A stretch of 64,000 bases of DNA from Flavobacterium arcticum (GTDB taxonomy: Bacteria; Bacteroidota; Bacteroidia; Flavobacteriales; Flavobacteriaceae): the NCBI RefSeq assembly GCF_003344925.1, contig NZ_CP031188.1, positions 1,548,501 to 1,612,500 on the forward strand, in the 5' to 3' direction. Within the stretch, counting starts at the first letter, position 1. Each line of letters starts with the position of its first letter. A program made the position numbers and the translations under genes. The notes below the pieces were generated by a model that was given only the letters and a program-made list of their open reading frames with translations, was not told the origin of the DNA and did no database searches. Shown here piece by piece: positions 1 to 9,075 of the stretch.

Positions 1-678
1 CGGAACATTAAAGCCAATGGCGAGCTTACCGATAATATGTCGTCTTTCTTTATACAATACCTGCAAAACAAAGGAGTGTATGCTGACGATAAAAATGAAT
101 ATGAGTTTGGTAATCCCAAACGCCTTTCTGTCCCTGATGAAGAAACACAACAACAGCCTACTATACAAGTGGTACAACAACGCCTAAATCCACAAGCGGT
201 AAAAATAGCGCAGCGCGAAGCCCTTATGTGGGGTAGTACTCAGCTAAAAGCAATAGCTTTTGGTAATGTAATGCACGAAATATTGGCTTTTGTAAAAACA
301 CCCGATGATATACCGCTAGCGGTAACAAAAGCAGTAGAGTCGGGACTTATAACACAAGGACAAAACGAAGAAGTAACTCATACGCTAAATGAAATAGTAA
401 ATCACCCTGATTTATCCGTATTTTTTATACCCGATGCTACAGTGTATAACGAGCAGCGTATTATAGGGTTAGGTATGCAAACTATAAAACCCGATAGGGT
501 AACAGTGAGTAATGGTAAAGCTTACTTGTTAGATTATAAAACAGGAGCACATCAGGCTAAATATGAAAAGCAATTAGATGGTTACCAGTCAGCGTTACAA
601 CAAATGGGCTTACAAGTCGCTAAAAAAACGCTTGTATATATAGGAGCGGAAATAAATGTAGTAAATTTGCCCGTGTAA
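1..678 (+). CDS. AddA-like UvrD/RecB helicase-nuclease, C-terminal fragment
   Basis: The reading frame is open from the first base of the window, so this is the 3' end of a longer gene; the ATG at 37 is internal. The visible part is a RecB-type PD-(D/E)XK nuclease domain: a GNVMHEIL helix that resembles the family's N-terminal His motif, then an acidic strand region (IGLGMQTIKPDRV) and the core motif LLDYKTG with the catalytic Asp and Lys, followed by the QLDGYQSAL helix. In Bacteroidota this domain closes a large UvrD-like helicase that works with an AddB-like partner in double-strand-break end processing. The likely partner lies at 4621-7392 on the same strand. The helicase motifs are outside the window, so the assignment rests on the nuclease end and the neighbour. 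Confidence 0.8.
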   Translation, partial: RNIKANGELTDNMSSFFIQYLQNKGVYADDKNEYEFGNPKRLSVPDEETQQQPTIQVVQQRLNPQAVKIAQREALMWGSTQLKAIAFGNVMHEILAFVKTPDDIPLAVTKAVESGLITQGQNEEVTHTLNEIVNHPDLSVFFIPDATVYNEQRIIGLGMQTIKPDRVTVSNGKAYLLDYKTGAHQAKYEKQLDGYQSALQQMGLQVAKKTLVYIGAEINVVNLPV

Positions 679-736
679 AAAGTTTACAGTCACAGTAAAT
701 AGTCTCAGTCAAAAATGCAGTTCATAAATAATAACT

Positions 737-1066
737 ATGGATTTTAGGGAATTAATAGGGTATAAGAAAGCATTTGAAATATCGATGGAGGTTTTTCATA
801 TCTCTAAATCATTCCCTGTTGAAGAAAAATATTCTCTTACCGATCAAATAAGGCGTTCATCACGTAGTGTATGCGCTAACTTTGCCGAGGCATATAGAAA
901 AAGACGTTATGTGAACCATTTTATAAGCAAGTTGACAGATTGTGATGCCGAAAACTCTGAAACAAATGTTTGGCTTGAATTTGCTCTCAAGTGTAATTAT
1001 ATAAATAATGAAACTTATATAGATTTAACTACAAAGAATGCAGAAGTAGGAAAAATTATAAGATAA
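737..1066 (+). CDS. Four-helix-bundle protein (23S rRNA intervening-sequence family), tail probably frameshifted
   Basis: Residues 1-105 match the pattern of the S23/four-helix-bundle family: DFRELIGYKKAFEIS at the start, the central LTDQIRRSSRSVCANFAEAY motif, and the ETNVWLEFA helix. Family members occur inside 23S rRNA intervening sequences and also as free-standing genes in Bacteroidota; the function is not known to me. The annotated frame stops at 1064-1066 after EVGKIIR. The family's usual last stretch (NNPEKFG) is present in another frame at 1054-1098, so one missing A in the A5 run at 1051-1055 would explain the early stop. It may be functional with a short tail, a recent pseudogene, or a sequencing error. 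It stands alone between the AddA-like gene and kbl. Confidence 0.8.
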   Translation: MDFRELIGYKKAFEISMEVFHISKSFPVEEKYSLTDQIRRSSRSVCANFAEAYRKRRYVNHFISKLTDCDAENSETNVWLEFALKCNYINNETYIDLTTKNAEVGKIIR

Positions 1067-1126
1067 ACAATCCTGAGAAATTTGGGTGTAAAATTTAATT
1101 TAAAGACTTTTAAAAGGAATTAGAGG

Positions 1127-1178
1127 AACTGTCAACTGAGACTGTCAACTGAGACTGAGCACTGCGACTGAAAACTAA
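1127..1178. repeat. Four tandem degenerate 13-bp repeats
   Basis: Four consecutive 13-base units of the type GACTGTCAACTGA / GACTGAAAACTAA lie just upstream of kbl. The same unit occurs at 12746-12771 and 13416-13428, and in inverse orientation near 690-710. The function is unknown; they sit only between genes. Confidence 0.75.
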
Positions 1179-1207
1179 TAAGAACAACAAACAAACTATA
1201 TAATAAT

Positions 1208-2401
1208 ATGTACGGAAAAATTAAAGAGTATTTGGCTGAGGAGCTAGAAACGATAAAAGAAAACGGACTGTATAAAAAAGAGCGCATTATCGCATCGCCA
1301 CAAGATGCCGAGATAACACTTACTGATGGTAGTAAAGTATTAAACTTTTGTGCCAACAACTATTTAGGGTTATCATCGCACCCAGAAGTAGTACAAGCAG
1401 CTAAAGATGCTATGGATACCCATGGTTTCGGTATGTCGTCAGTACGTTTCATTTGCGGTACGCAGGATATTCATAAAGAACTAGAGCAAAAAATAGCTAA
1501 TTTCTACGGTACAGAAGATACTATACTGTATGCAGCAGCTTTTGATGCTAATGGTGGTGTTTTTGAGCCATTACTTGGTGCCGAAGACGCTATAATATCT
1601 GATAGTCTTAACCATGCCTCTATTATAGATGGGGTGCGCCTTTGTAAAGCAGCACGTTACCGTTATGCGAATAACAACATGGAAGAGCTAGAACAACAGC
1701 TTATAAAAGCCAATGAAGAAAACAGACGTTTTAAAATCATTGTTACCGATGGGGTTTTCTCTATGGATGGGCTTGTAGCGCCATTAGACAAAATATGCGA
1801 CCTTGCCGATAAGTATGATGCACTTGTAATGGTAGATGAGTGCCATGCCGCAGGTTTTATAGGTGCTACAGGTAAAGGTACGCTAGAGGCTAAAGGTGTT
1901 ATGGGGCGTGTAGATATTATAACAGGTACACTAGGTAAAGCACTTGGTGGCGCTATGGGAGGTTATACAACAGCCAAAAAAGAAGTTATAGAGATACTAA
2001 GACAACGCTCTAGACCTTACCTTTTCTCTAACTCGCTTGCCCCTGCTATAGTTGGTGCATCTATTAAGGTGTTTGAGCTGTTAGAAAAAGACACTTCATT
2101 AAGAGATAAACTAGAGTGGAATACCAACTATTTTAAAGAAGGTATGAAAAAAGCAGGTTTTGATATTATAGATGGCGACTCGGCTATTGTACCCGTAATG
2201 TTGTATGATGCTAAACTTTCGCAGACGATGGCAGACGAGTTATTGAAGAAAGGAATTTATGTAATAGGGTTCTTTTTTCCTGTTGTTCCTAAGGATAAAG
2301 CACGTATTAGAGTGCAGCTTTCGGCAGCCCATACGCAGGCTCATTTAGATAAGGCAATAGCCTCATTTACAGAAGTTGGGAAGGCATTAACGATTATTTA
2401 A
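1208..2401 (+). CDS. kbl: Glycine C-acetyltransferase (2-amino-3-ketobutyrate CoA ligase)
   Basis: A PLP-dependent alpha-oxoamine synthase of 397 residues, the usual length for Kbl. It catalyses glycine plus acetyl-CoA to 2-amino-3-oxobutyrate, or the reverse thiolytic step of threonine breakdown, in the cytoplasm. Visible signatures are the substrate motif [15 protein letters not shown] (about 47-61), the conserved [15 protein letters not shown] (131-145), the PLP-contacting [11 protein letters not shown] (209-219), and the Schiff-base lysine K244 in [14 protein letters not shown]. The start YGKIKEYL is the typical Kbl N-terminus. No threonine dehydrogenase gene lies beside it. The intergenic stretch upstream holds the 13-bp tandem repeats; no terminator is evident downstream. 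Confidence 0.95.
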   Translation: MYGKIKEYLAEELETIKENGLYKKERIIASPQDAEITLTDGSKVLNFCANNYLGLSSHPEVVQAAKDAMDTHGFGMSSVRFICGTQDIHKELEQKIANFYGTEDTILYAAAFDANGGVFEPLLGAEDAIISDSLNHASIIDGVRLCKAARYRYANNNMEELEQQLIKANEENRRFKIIVTDGVFSMDGLVAPLDKICDLADKYDALVMVDECHAAGFIGATGKGTLEAKGVMGRVDIITGTLGKALGGAMGGYTTAKKEVIEILRQRSRPYLFSNSLAPAIVGASIKVFELLEKDTSLRDKLEWNTNYFKEGMKKAGFDIIDGDSAIVPVMLYDAKLSQTMADELLKKGIYVIGFFFPVVPKDKARIRVQLSAAHTQAHLDKAIASFTEVGKALTII

Positions 2402-2444
2402 CTACAATTTAAGCCGTTTAGTAAGATAATTTTTAATAAATCGT

Positions 2445-2475
2445 TTTGCCATTATCTTTTAAGGGAGTAAATTTG
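2445..2475 (+). promoter_or_regulatory. Promoter of the OmpA-like gene
   Basis: TTTG at 2445-2448, a 19-base spacer, then TAAATTTG at 2468-2475. This fits the Bacteroidota consensus TTTG-N19/20-TAnnTTTG exactly. The predicted transcript would have a leader of about 30 nt before the ATG at 2514. Confidence 0.65.
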
Positions 2476-2513
2476 TTCCTGATATAACCTATTTGTAATT
2501 AAAAGAAAAAAGT

Positions 2514-3908
2514 ATGAAACATCTTAACAAACTATTCGTTGCTGCCCTTATGGTATTGGGACTAAATGCCAATGCGCAGGACGATAACAATCCTTGGGCC
2601 ATTTCCTTTGGTGCCAATGCAGTAAGTAACCGTTTTGGTGCTGCATCAGATTTTGGCGACCAGTTTGGTGGCTTTTTTAAAGCAAAAGAAAACTGGAATA
2701 TTATACCTTCAGTTTCTTATCTAACATTATCAAGAAATGTAGGTAATAACTTCTCTGTAGATCTTACAGGATCTGTAAATCAAATAGATAAGTTAGTGTC
2801 TCGTGAGCCTGGTACATCAGATTATAGTGTAAGCAATCCTGGCGATCTTACTTACTATGCTGCAGATGCTAACATCCGTTATAGCTTTATGGATATGATT
2901 GGTACTAGCTGGTTCGATCCTAGCCTTAACTTAGGTGGTGGTTATACTTGGTTAGACAATAAAGGTAATGGTACATTAAATGGAGGTGCTGGAGTAACAT
3001 TTTGGTTTGGTAAAAACGTAGGTCTTTCATTACGATCTATATACAAGCATACATTTGAAGACCAAGCAGAAGCTAACGTGCCAAGACACATTCAGCATTT
3101 TGCAGGTATAACTTTCAAATTTGGAGGAAAAGATACTGATAAAGATGGTATCTATGATAAAGATGACTTATGTCCTACAGAAGCTGGTCTTCCTCAGTTC
3201 CAAGGTTGTCCTGATACAGACGGTGATGGTATTGCTGATAAAGATGACAACTGTCCTAACATAGTTGGTCTTCCTGAATTTCAAGGTTGTCCTGATACAG
3301 ATGGCGACGGTATAATTGACAAAGAAGACAACTGTCCAGAAGTTGCAGGTCTTGCAAGCATGAAAGGATGTCCTGATACAGATGCTGATGGTATAACTGA
3401 TGCTGAAGATAACTGTCCTACAGTTGCAGGTCCTAGAGCTAACGGCGGATGCCCATGGCCAGATGCTGATAAAGATGGAGTATTAGACAAAGATGATCTT
3501 TGCCCAGAAGTACCAGGTACTAAAGCTAACCGTGGTTGTCCAGAAGTTTCTGACGATGTTATGAAACAACTTAACGAGTATGCTAGAACAATCCTTTTCA
3601 ACAGTGGTAAATCTTCTTTCAAAGATGAAACTATTCCTGTACTTCAAAGTATGAAAGAGATATTCAAAGAATACCCACATGCAAGATTTAGCATAGAAGG
3701 ACATACAGATAGCGATGGTAGTAACCAACTTAACCAAGAGCTTTCTGAAAACAGAGCTGCTGCTGTACTTAACTTCCTTGTTGAGAACGGAATTGCTAAA
3801 GACAGATTGATGTCTACAGGTTTTGGTGAAACAATGCCAATTGCTTCAAACAAAACTAAAGCTGGTAAAGCACAAAACAGAAGAGTAGAAGTTAAACTTA
3901 TCAAGTAA
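2514..3908 (+). CDS. OmpA-family outer-membrane protein with TSP3 repeats
   Basis: 464 residues in three parts. A signal peptide ends near NANA-Q (residue 21-22). An N-terminal region of about 180 residues is rich in aromatic and glycine residues, as in an eight-stranded outer-membrane barrel. Calcium-binding thrombospondin type 3 repeats follow from about 205 to 345 (repeated DTDGDGI..KDDNCP units). A C-terminal OmpA peptidoglycan-binding domain spans about 350-464, with [10 protein letters not shown] and the [11 protein letters not shown]...LSENRAAAV signature and NRRVEVKL at the end. It should anchor the outer membrane to peptidoglycan. The gene has a textbook promoter upstream and a strong terminator downstream, and its codon use suggests high expression. 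Flavobacteria carry several paralogues of this architecture. Confidence 0.93.
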   Translation: MKHLNKLFVAALMVLGLNANAQDDNNPWAISFGANAVSNRFGAASDFGDQFGGFFKAKENWNIIPSVSYLTLSRNVGNNFSVDLTGSVNQIDKLVSREPGTSDYSVSNPGDLTYYAADANIRYSFMDMIGTSWFDPSLNLGGGYTWLDNKGNGTLNGGAGVTFWFGKNVGLSLRSIYKHTFEDQAEANVPRHIQHFAGITFKFGGKDTDKDGIYDKDDLCPTEAGLPQFQGCPDTDGDGIADKDDNCPNIVGLPEFQGCPDTDGDGIIDKEDNCPEVAGLASMKGCPDTDADGITDAEDNCPTVAGPRANGGCPWPDADKDGVLDKDDLCPEVPGTKANRGCPEVSDDVMKQLNEYARTILFNSGKSSFKDETIPVLQSMKEIFKEYPHARFSIEGHTDSDGSNQLNQELSENRAAAVLNFLVENGIAKDRLMSTGFGETMPIASNKTKAGKAQNRRVEVKLIK

Positions 3909-3940
3909 TAAGTAAACCTACTTTCTAAAATAAAGAGAAG

Positions 3941-3969
3941 AATGCCTCCCATCGTGGAGGCATTTTTTT
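3941..3969. terminator. Rho-independent terminator after the OmpA-like gene
   Basis: Perfect 9-bp stem (AATGCCTCC, 3941-3949, pairing with 3956-3964), six-base loop, then seven Ts. Confidence 0.9.
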
Positions 3970-4019
3970 GTTATGTTTGTGTTGACTGACTGTAATTTGG
4001 AAAGTAAAAGATAACAGAT

Positions 4020-4508
4020 ATGAAATGTTTCGTGTTAGCAATATTATTAGTATTTATTTCAATTGATTGCCATTCTCAAGAAGGAAATATCATAAGTGAA
4101 TCAAATCAAAAATATGTGAAAGCGCTAGGATTTATTTTAGAATCTGAAGAATACCAATCGTTTCATGTAAATAATAAAAACTATGTAGTTTCTGAAGAAA
4201 TTTTATTTTTTGAGGAATTAGGTATGTGGTTCGATATGTCATTATCAATATCTCTGATTAATCAACCTTCTGTTTTTGAAACAGATGAAGAGTTACTAAG
4301 CCTCAATAAAAGAAAGCGTGGTAAAGTCAATATCTTCTTTTCTCAAGAGAAGGATGATACTTTCTTTGCTGAGATATTTTATACAATTAAGAGTCGTGTT
4401 TATAAGTATTCAGAAAGACCTTCTTTTGGTAGTAGTTATATTTATGTCTTTAGTAACGAAAAGGGTGAGGTTAAGTTGTTACAAGTAGAGCAAATACATT
4501 ACAATTAA
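4020..4508 (+). CDS. Small secreted protein of unknown function
   Basis: 162 residues. The first 19 form a clear signal peptide (MKCFVLAILLVFISIDCHS), so the protein is exported to the periplasm or beyond. The rest is polar and rich in Glu and Phe with no motif I recognise. A Cys at 17 lies in the signal region but the preceding residues do not form a good lipobox. The gene sits between two terminators with nearly identical stems (3941-3969 and 4579-4608), so it is its own transcription unit. Confidence 0.6.
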   Translation: MKCFVLAILLVFISIDCHSQEGNIISESNQKYVKALGFILESEEYQSFHVNNKNYVVSEEILFFEELGMWFDMSLSISLINQPSVFETDEELLSLNKRKRGKVNIFFSQEKDDTFFAEIFYTIKSRVYKYSERPSFGSSYIYVFSNEKGEVKLLQVEQIHYN

Positions 4509-4578
4509 TGTGTTTTAATATTCAGCTTATATATTTGATTATTTATATTTAAAAAGCAAAACTCAAATTATTATAAAG

Positions 4579-4609
4579 AATGCCTCCCTAATACAGAGGC
4601 ATTTTTTTT
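4579..4609. terminator. Rho-independent terminator after the small secreted protein
   Basis: Stem AATGCCTC (4579-4586) pairs with GAGGCATT (4596-4603), followed by a T-run. It ends 12 bases before the next start codon. Confidence 0.85.
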
Positions 4610-4620
4610 ATATTTATAGC

Positions 4621-7392
4621 ATGGCACAGCAAACGTTTCTTGATAAATTAAGTACAGAGATAATAGCTAATTATGGCAACTCGCTTTCGGGTATTACTAT
4701 TGTATTGCCCAATAAACGGGCAAGAATATTTTTAATAGAGGCATTAAAAAGACAGCTCGATGCTACGGTATTTGCACCAGAGATTATTAGTATAGAGGAT
4801 TTTATACAAGATGTTGCTGGCATCCGTAGTATAGATACTATAGAACTGCTGTTTGAGTTTTATACCATATACCTAGAGCTTACGCCAAAAGAAAAACAAC
4901 AACCCTTTGAAACGTTTGCCAATTGGGCAAAAACATTGTTGCAGGATTTTAACGAAATAGACCGTTACCTGCTACCTCCTGCTCATGTATTCTCGTACCT
5001 GAAAGATATTGAAGATATCAAGCACTGGTCGCTCGACTTGGAGAACCAAACCGATATGATAAAGAATTATTTGGAGTTTTGGGCACTACTACCGAAGTAT
5101 TATGAAACGCTGTATAATCATCTTATTCAAAAAGGTGCGGGTTATCAGGGGCTTATTTACAAAGAGGCGGTGGGTAATATTACCCACTTCTCGGAATCGT
5201 TTACAAAAGATCAGCTCCTATTTGCAGGTTTTAATGCGCTTAATGCAGCCGAAGAGTATATTATACAGCAATTAATGACCGATGGGAAAGCAAGTGTATA
5301 TTGGGATATCGACCGCACTTTCCTGAATGACCCTTACCATGATGCAGGCTTATTTATTCGTCGCTTTCAAAAAGAGTGGAAACAGTTTACTGTACAACCT
5401 TTTGAGTGGATAAGCGATGCGTTTAGCGAAGCCAAAAACATACAAATAATAGGTACGCCAAAAACCGTAGGACAGGCAAAAATAGCAGGAAAAATAGTAG
5501 AGGGGATACAGCAAAGCGGACAAACGCTAGATAAAACAGCACTGGTACTGGGCGAAGAGAATATGCTTGTGCCCATGCTGTACAGCCTGCCCAATAGTGT
5601 GGGTGCGCTTAATATAACTATGGGGTATAGTAGTAGGAACAATCCTGCGCAGATATTAGTACAGAAACTTTTTAAAATGCATACCAATGCATTGAACCGA
5701 AGCCAAACAAGTTATACACTCTACTATCGTGAGGTATTAGATGTATTGAATCACCCATTGGTAGCGCCTTACTTAGGGGCATCAAAACTGGTAGAGACTA
5801 TCAATAAAAACAATATTACTTTCTTCTCGCTTAATAAATTGTTTGAGATACAAGGCGAACCGTCTGAGTTGTTTAAACTATTATTTGAACGATGGGATAT
5901 TGATACGGGCGACGTGCTACAAAGGCTGTCGAGCATTCTGGTTATGTTAAAGTCGTTTTTAAGTAACGATGAAGAAGAGGACAAAATAACCAAAGCATTC
6001 CTATACTCTATATTCAAGGTGATTAATAAACTGATTAATTACTATGAACAGCACCCACAAATGAGCAATTTAACGATACTACAATCGGTGTACAAACAAG
6101 TTGTCGATCTTGCCGAGGTGTCGTTTGAGGGCGAGCCACTATCGGGACTTCAAGTAATGGGGGTGCTAGAAAGTCGTGTACTTGATTTTGAAAATGTAAT
6201 AATTACTTCGATGAACGAAGGGAAATTCCCAGCAGGAAAAACCCAAAATTCGTTTATACCCTATGATGTAAAGCGCGAACTTGGCTTACCTACTTATAAA
6301 GAAAAAGATGCTATATATAGCTACCACTTTTATCATTTATTGATGCGTGCCAAAAATGTTTACTTGCTGTATAATACCGAAAGCGAGGGGCTAGATGCAG
6401 GAGAACGAAGCCGTTTTTTAACCCAACTAGAAATAGAGAAAAAGCCAAACCATAACCTAAAAACGGTGTTGTATAATGCCAATTTACCTAAAAAGGCTTA
6501 TGAGCCTATGGTAGTGCCCAAGTCGGTTAAAGTACAAGAACGTATTAAGGAGATAGCAACAGGCAAAGGCTTTTCGCCATCGGCATTAACTGGGTATATT
6601 CGTAACCCTATGCAGTTTTACTATCAGCGGGTACTCCGCATTTATGAAGTAGATGAGGTGGAAGAGAGTATTGCGCTTAACACGCTAGGTACTATTATAC
6701 ACGGTGCGCTAGAGGAACTTTATAAGCCATATATTAATAAGTTTCTTGCTGTGCAAGATATTGATGCAATGGTTGCTCTTGCAGATGAGGAAGTAATGCG
6801 ACAGTTTGTAGCCGAGTATAAAGAGGGTGAAATCAAAAAGGGACGCAATCTTTTGGCTTTTGAAGTTGCTAAGCGAAATGTGCACAACTTACTAAAGCAG
6901 GAAAAGCAAAGCCTTAAAAATGACGATGCGGTAAAAGTATTGGCGCTAGAACAAACCTATGAGCGTTGGCTAGAAGATGACCGCTTGCCCTTTGCGGTAA
7001 AAATAGCAGGGAATATAGACCGTGTAGAACAGCGCAATGGTAAAATTAGGATTGTAGACTATAAAACAGGAAAAGTAGATAAATACAATTTAGTATTAAA
7101 AACATGGGACGGACTTACTACCGAGATTAAAAATGAAAAGATAATACAGCTATTATCGTATGCATTTATGTATGAACCGCACACCAATGGTATGGAGATG
7201 GAAGTGGGTATCATATCGTTTAAAAATATGAAAAGCGGGTTTATGAATTTCTGTTTTAAAGAGGGTGATGGCAAGGGCGCACCTAGCACCGAAGTTATAG
7301 ACCAAGCTATACTCAGTGATTTTAAAGCACAATTAGTGGTACTGATTAATGATATTTTTGATAAAGACACTCCTTTTACAGAGGTTGTATAA
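4621..7392 (+). CDS. AddB-like PD-(D/E)XK nuclease
   Basis: 923 residues. The N-terminus (ITIVLPNKRARIFLIEAL, about 24-41) resembles the degenerate Walker A region of AddB/RecC-like inactivated helicases. The long middle region is helical. The C-terminal third is a RecB-family nuclease: SPSALTGYIRNPMQFYYQRVLRI, then IIHGALEELY, and the core motif IVDYKTGKVD with D813 and K815. I see no four-cysteine iron-sulfur cluster of the kind in Bacillus AddB. Together with the AddA-like gene whose end is at 678, it should process double-strand DNA ends for recombination repair. The pair is separated here by four other genes. The start is only 12 bases after a terminator, so transcription probably begins within or upstream of that hairpin. 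Confidence 0.85.
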   Translation: MAQQTFLDKLSTEIIANYGNSLSGITIVLPNKRARIFLIEALKRQLDATVFAPEIISIEDFIQDVAGIRSIDTIELLFEFYTIYLELTPKEKQQPFETFANWAKTLLQDFNEIDRYLLPPAHVFSYLKDIEDIKHWSLDLENQTDMIKNYLEFWALLPKYYETLYNHLIQKGAGYQGLIYKEAVGNITHFSESFTKDQLLFAGFNALNAAEEYIIQQLMTDGKASVYWDIDRTFLNDPYHDAGLFIRRFQKEWKQFTVQPFEWISDAFSEAKNIQIIGTPKTVGQAKIAGKIVEGIQQSGQTLDKTALVLGEENMLVPMLYSLPNSVGALNITMGYSSRNNPAQILVQKLFKMHTNALNRSQTSYTLYYREVLDVLNHPLVAPYLGASKLVETINKNNITFFSLNKLFEIQGEPSELFKLLFERWDIDTGDVLQRLSSILVMLKSFLSNDEEEDKITKAFLYSIFKVINKLINYYEQHPQMSNLTILQSVYKQVVDLAEVSFEGEPLSGLQVMGVLESRVLDFENVIITSMNEGKFPAGKTQNSFIPYDVKRELGLPTYKEKDAIYSYHFYHLLMRAKNVYLLYNTESEGLDAGERSRFLTQLEIEKKPNHNLKTVLYNANLPKKAYEPMVVPKSVKVQERIKEIATGKGFSPSALTGYIRNPMQFYYQRVLRIYEVDEVEESIALNTLGTIIHGALEELYKPYINKFLAVQDIDAMVALADEEVMRQFVAEYKEGEIKKGRNLLAFEVAKRNVHNLLKQEKQSLKNDDAVKVLALEQTYERWLEDDRLPFAVKIAGNIDRVEQRNGKIRIVDYKTGKVDKYNLVLKTWDGLTTEIKNEKIIQLLSYAFMYEPHTNGMEMEVGIISFKNMKSGFMNFCFKEGDGKGAPSTEVIDQAILSDFKAQLVVLINDIFDKDTPFTEVV

Positions 7393-7462
7393 ATGATAAG
7401 CGATAATTTTTCGTGATAACAAAATAATAACGTTAAAAAGTTTACGTTATTAATAAAATTTT

Positions 7463-7470
7463 TATTTTTG
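7463..7470 (+). promoter_or_regulatory. Candidate -7 box for the lipoprotein cluster
   Basis: TATTTTTG fits TAnnTTTG; a TTTA at 7441-7444 could serve as a weak -33 element with an 18-base spacer. It would give a leader of about 85 nt before 7561. Confidence 0.4.
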
Positions 7471-7560
7471 AATTACTTATAGCTATAAGAATGTCACGAA
7501 TAGCCGACACAATGACAATAAATATTGAAGGTAGGCACTAAACATTTTAATCCAACATTA

Positions 7561-8238
7561 ATGAAAAAATTACTTTTATCCCTATTCGGGATTTTTGTCC
7601 TAGCGTCATGTTCTAATGACACAGAAGAATCGGTAACGTTTAATGAAGCGTCTGTAGAAGCAAACAGTTCTATGATGTTAAAAAGTGCATCGGCTGACCC
7701 TGTTTTAAAACAATTGTATATCGACAGGGTAAACTCTCAAAGCTATATCGATTTTGATAATGCCATAGTTGCTTTTAATGATAAACTGGGTACTACTATT
7801 CCTGATAGCGAGATGGACTCAAGCAATAAAATGTTAGGCTGGGTTCAAAATAACATTACACAAACAGGTTTTTTAAACTATCAGGAAGCAGAGGATAAAT
7901 GGGATAATGTAGAAACTTTATCTGCTATTGAGCTTAATGCGAACTACAATTTTCATGACTATTTAGCAGGAACTACTCCGGGTACATTGTTAATTGTAAT
8001 TGAAGAAGTAAGACCTGTTATTTCTTCGTGTAAAGAATGTTATGCTCAATTTTTAGTTTGCTCCAAAGCAGTGAATGATAATTATACAGGACTTATTGAA
8101 CTTGCGGTTGGTTTACATAAAGGGGGATATATCTCTAATAAAAGTTATTCTGTTATTTGTGCAGAAGCTGATTTACAAAGAATTAAGGGGGATAGAAAGT
8201 GTCATGAAACTATGGATGATTGCTGTACAGATGCATAA
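7561..8238 (+). CDS. Lipoprotein with C-terminal twin C-x6-C domain, copy 1
   Basis: Start taken at 7561 because MKKLLLSLFGIFVLASC forms a complete lipoprotein signal with lipobox LASC; an upstream in-frame ATG at 7525 would bury it. The mature protein of about 208 residues has a helical N-terminal part (DPVLKQLYIDRVNSQSYIDFDNA, GTTIPDSEMDSSNKMLGW) shared closely with the next gene. Its C-terminal domain has C-YAQFLV-C, 46 residues, then C-HETMDD-CC. Alternating Cx6C pairs suggest a helical hairpin closed by two disulfides. I do not recognise the family. The ATG is preceded by TCCAACATTA, a leader shared with the genes at 8318 and 9571. A terminator follows at 8244-8278. Confidence 0.8.
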   Translation: MKKLLLSLFGIFVLASCSNDTEESVTFNEASVEANSSMMLKSASADPVLKQLYIDRVNSQSYIDFDNAIVAFNDKLGTTIPDSEMDSSNKMLGWVQNNITQTGFLNYQEAEDKWDNVETLSAIELNANYNFHDYLAGTTPGTLLIVIEEVRPVISSCKECYAQFLVCSKAVNDNYTGLIELAVGLHKGGYISNKSYSVICAEADLQRIKGDRKCHETMDDCCTDA

Positions 8239-8243
8239 TCAGA

Positions 8244-8278
8244 TTTAATACCAACATTATGATGGTATTAAATTTTTT
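8244..8278 (+). terminator. Terminator after lipoprotein copy 1
   Basis: Stem TTTAATACCA (8244-8253) pairs perfectly with TGGTATTAAA (8263-8272), then six Ts. Confidence 0.75.
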
Positions 8279-8317
8279 AAAATAAAGACTACACAATTAT
8301 TTAAAATCCAACAAATT

Positions 8318-9022
8318 ATGAAAAAAATATTTTTATTTCTGCTAGGCGTTATTTCCCTAACATCATGTTCAAACGACATACAAGAATCTGTTACGTACGA
8401 TGATACGTCTATAATTACAAATTCAGTAAACCAAGAACAATTAATGCTAAAAAGTGCATCAGTTGATTCTGTTTTAAAACAACTCTATATCGATATGATA
8501 AATTCTCAAAGTTATATTGATTATGATACTGCAAGAGTTGCTTTTTATGATAAATTAGGTTATGATATTCCTGATAGTGAAATGGATTTAGGAAACAAAA
8601 TGCTTGGTTGGATTCAGAGTAATATTACACAAACAGGTTTTCTGAACTATCAAGAGGCGGTAGATAAACATGAAGATGTAGTAGCATTAGGTATTGCAGC
8701 AATACAGGCTAATTATAGTTTTTATAAATACTTAGCTGGTGCTGCACCGAATGTACTAGCCCCTATATTGGATGAGTTGCAACCTATACCTACTCTTTGT
8801 AGTGGGTGTGTAAAGACATATAATAATTGTGTAGGTATAGCCAACAGTGAATATGGAGCTGCTATGCAGCAAGCGAGTCAAAGCTTTATTAATGGAGGAG
8901 GGAGCTATGATGTGGGTAATTATCTAGAATATCACCGTACTATAGAAAAAGCTTATTATAGTAGAGATAGGTCTGTTAAAATGTGTGCAATGCATTTTAA
9001 GTCATGTTGTGAAGCGGCATAA
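8318..9022 (+). CDS. Lipoprotein with C-terminal twin C-x6-C domain, copy 2
   Basis: 234 residues with a lipoprotein signal (lipobox LTSC, Cys17). It is a clear tandem paralogue of the gene at 7561: shared segments include SNDIQES/SNDTEES, KSAS.D.VLKQLYID, NSQSYID, IPDSEMD, NKMLGW and NITQTGFLNYQEA. The C-terminal domain again has two Cys pairs, C-VKTYNN-C and C-AMHFKS-CC, with 51 residues between them. The N-terminal half is more conserved than the C-terminal half apart from the cysteines. The function is unknown; a periplasmic or surface-anchored binding or inhibitor protein is possible. The ATG follows ATCCAACAAATT, the same leader type as its neighbours. Confidence 0.8.
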   Translation: MKKIFLFLLGVISLTSCSNDIQESVTYDDTSIITNSVNQEQLMLKSASVDSVLKQLYIDMINSQSYIDYDTARVAFYDKLGYDIPDSEMDLGNKMLGWIQSNITQTGFLNYQEAVDKHEDVVALGIAAIQANYSFYKYLAGAAPNVLAPILDELQPIPTLCSGCVKTYNNCVGIANSEYGAAMQQASQSFINGGGSYDVGNYLEYHRTIEKAYYSRDRSVKMCAMHFKSCCEAA

Positions 9023-9075
9023 AAAAATTAAACAGGGTAGATATTTACTCTTACTAATTAAAACTACAAGTTATT

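Noticed and set aside
3281..3622. Minus-strand frame inside the OmpA-like gene
   Set aside because: Its repeating pattern mirrors the TSP3 repeats on the plus strand.
7525..7560. Upstream start for the first lipoprotein
   Set aside because: It would put 12 polar residues before a perfect lipoprotein signal starting at 7561.
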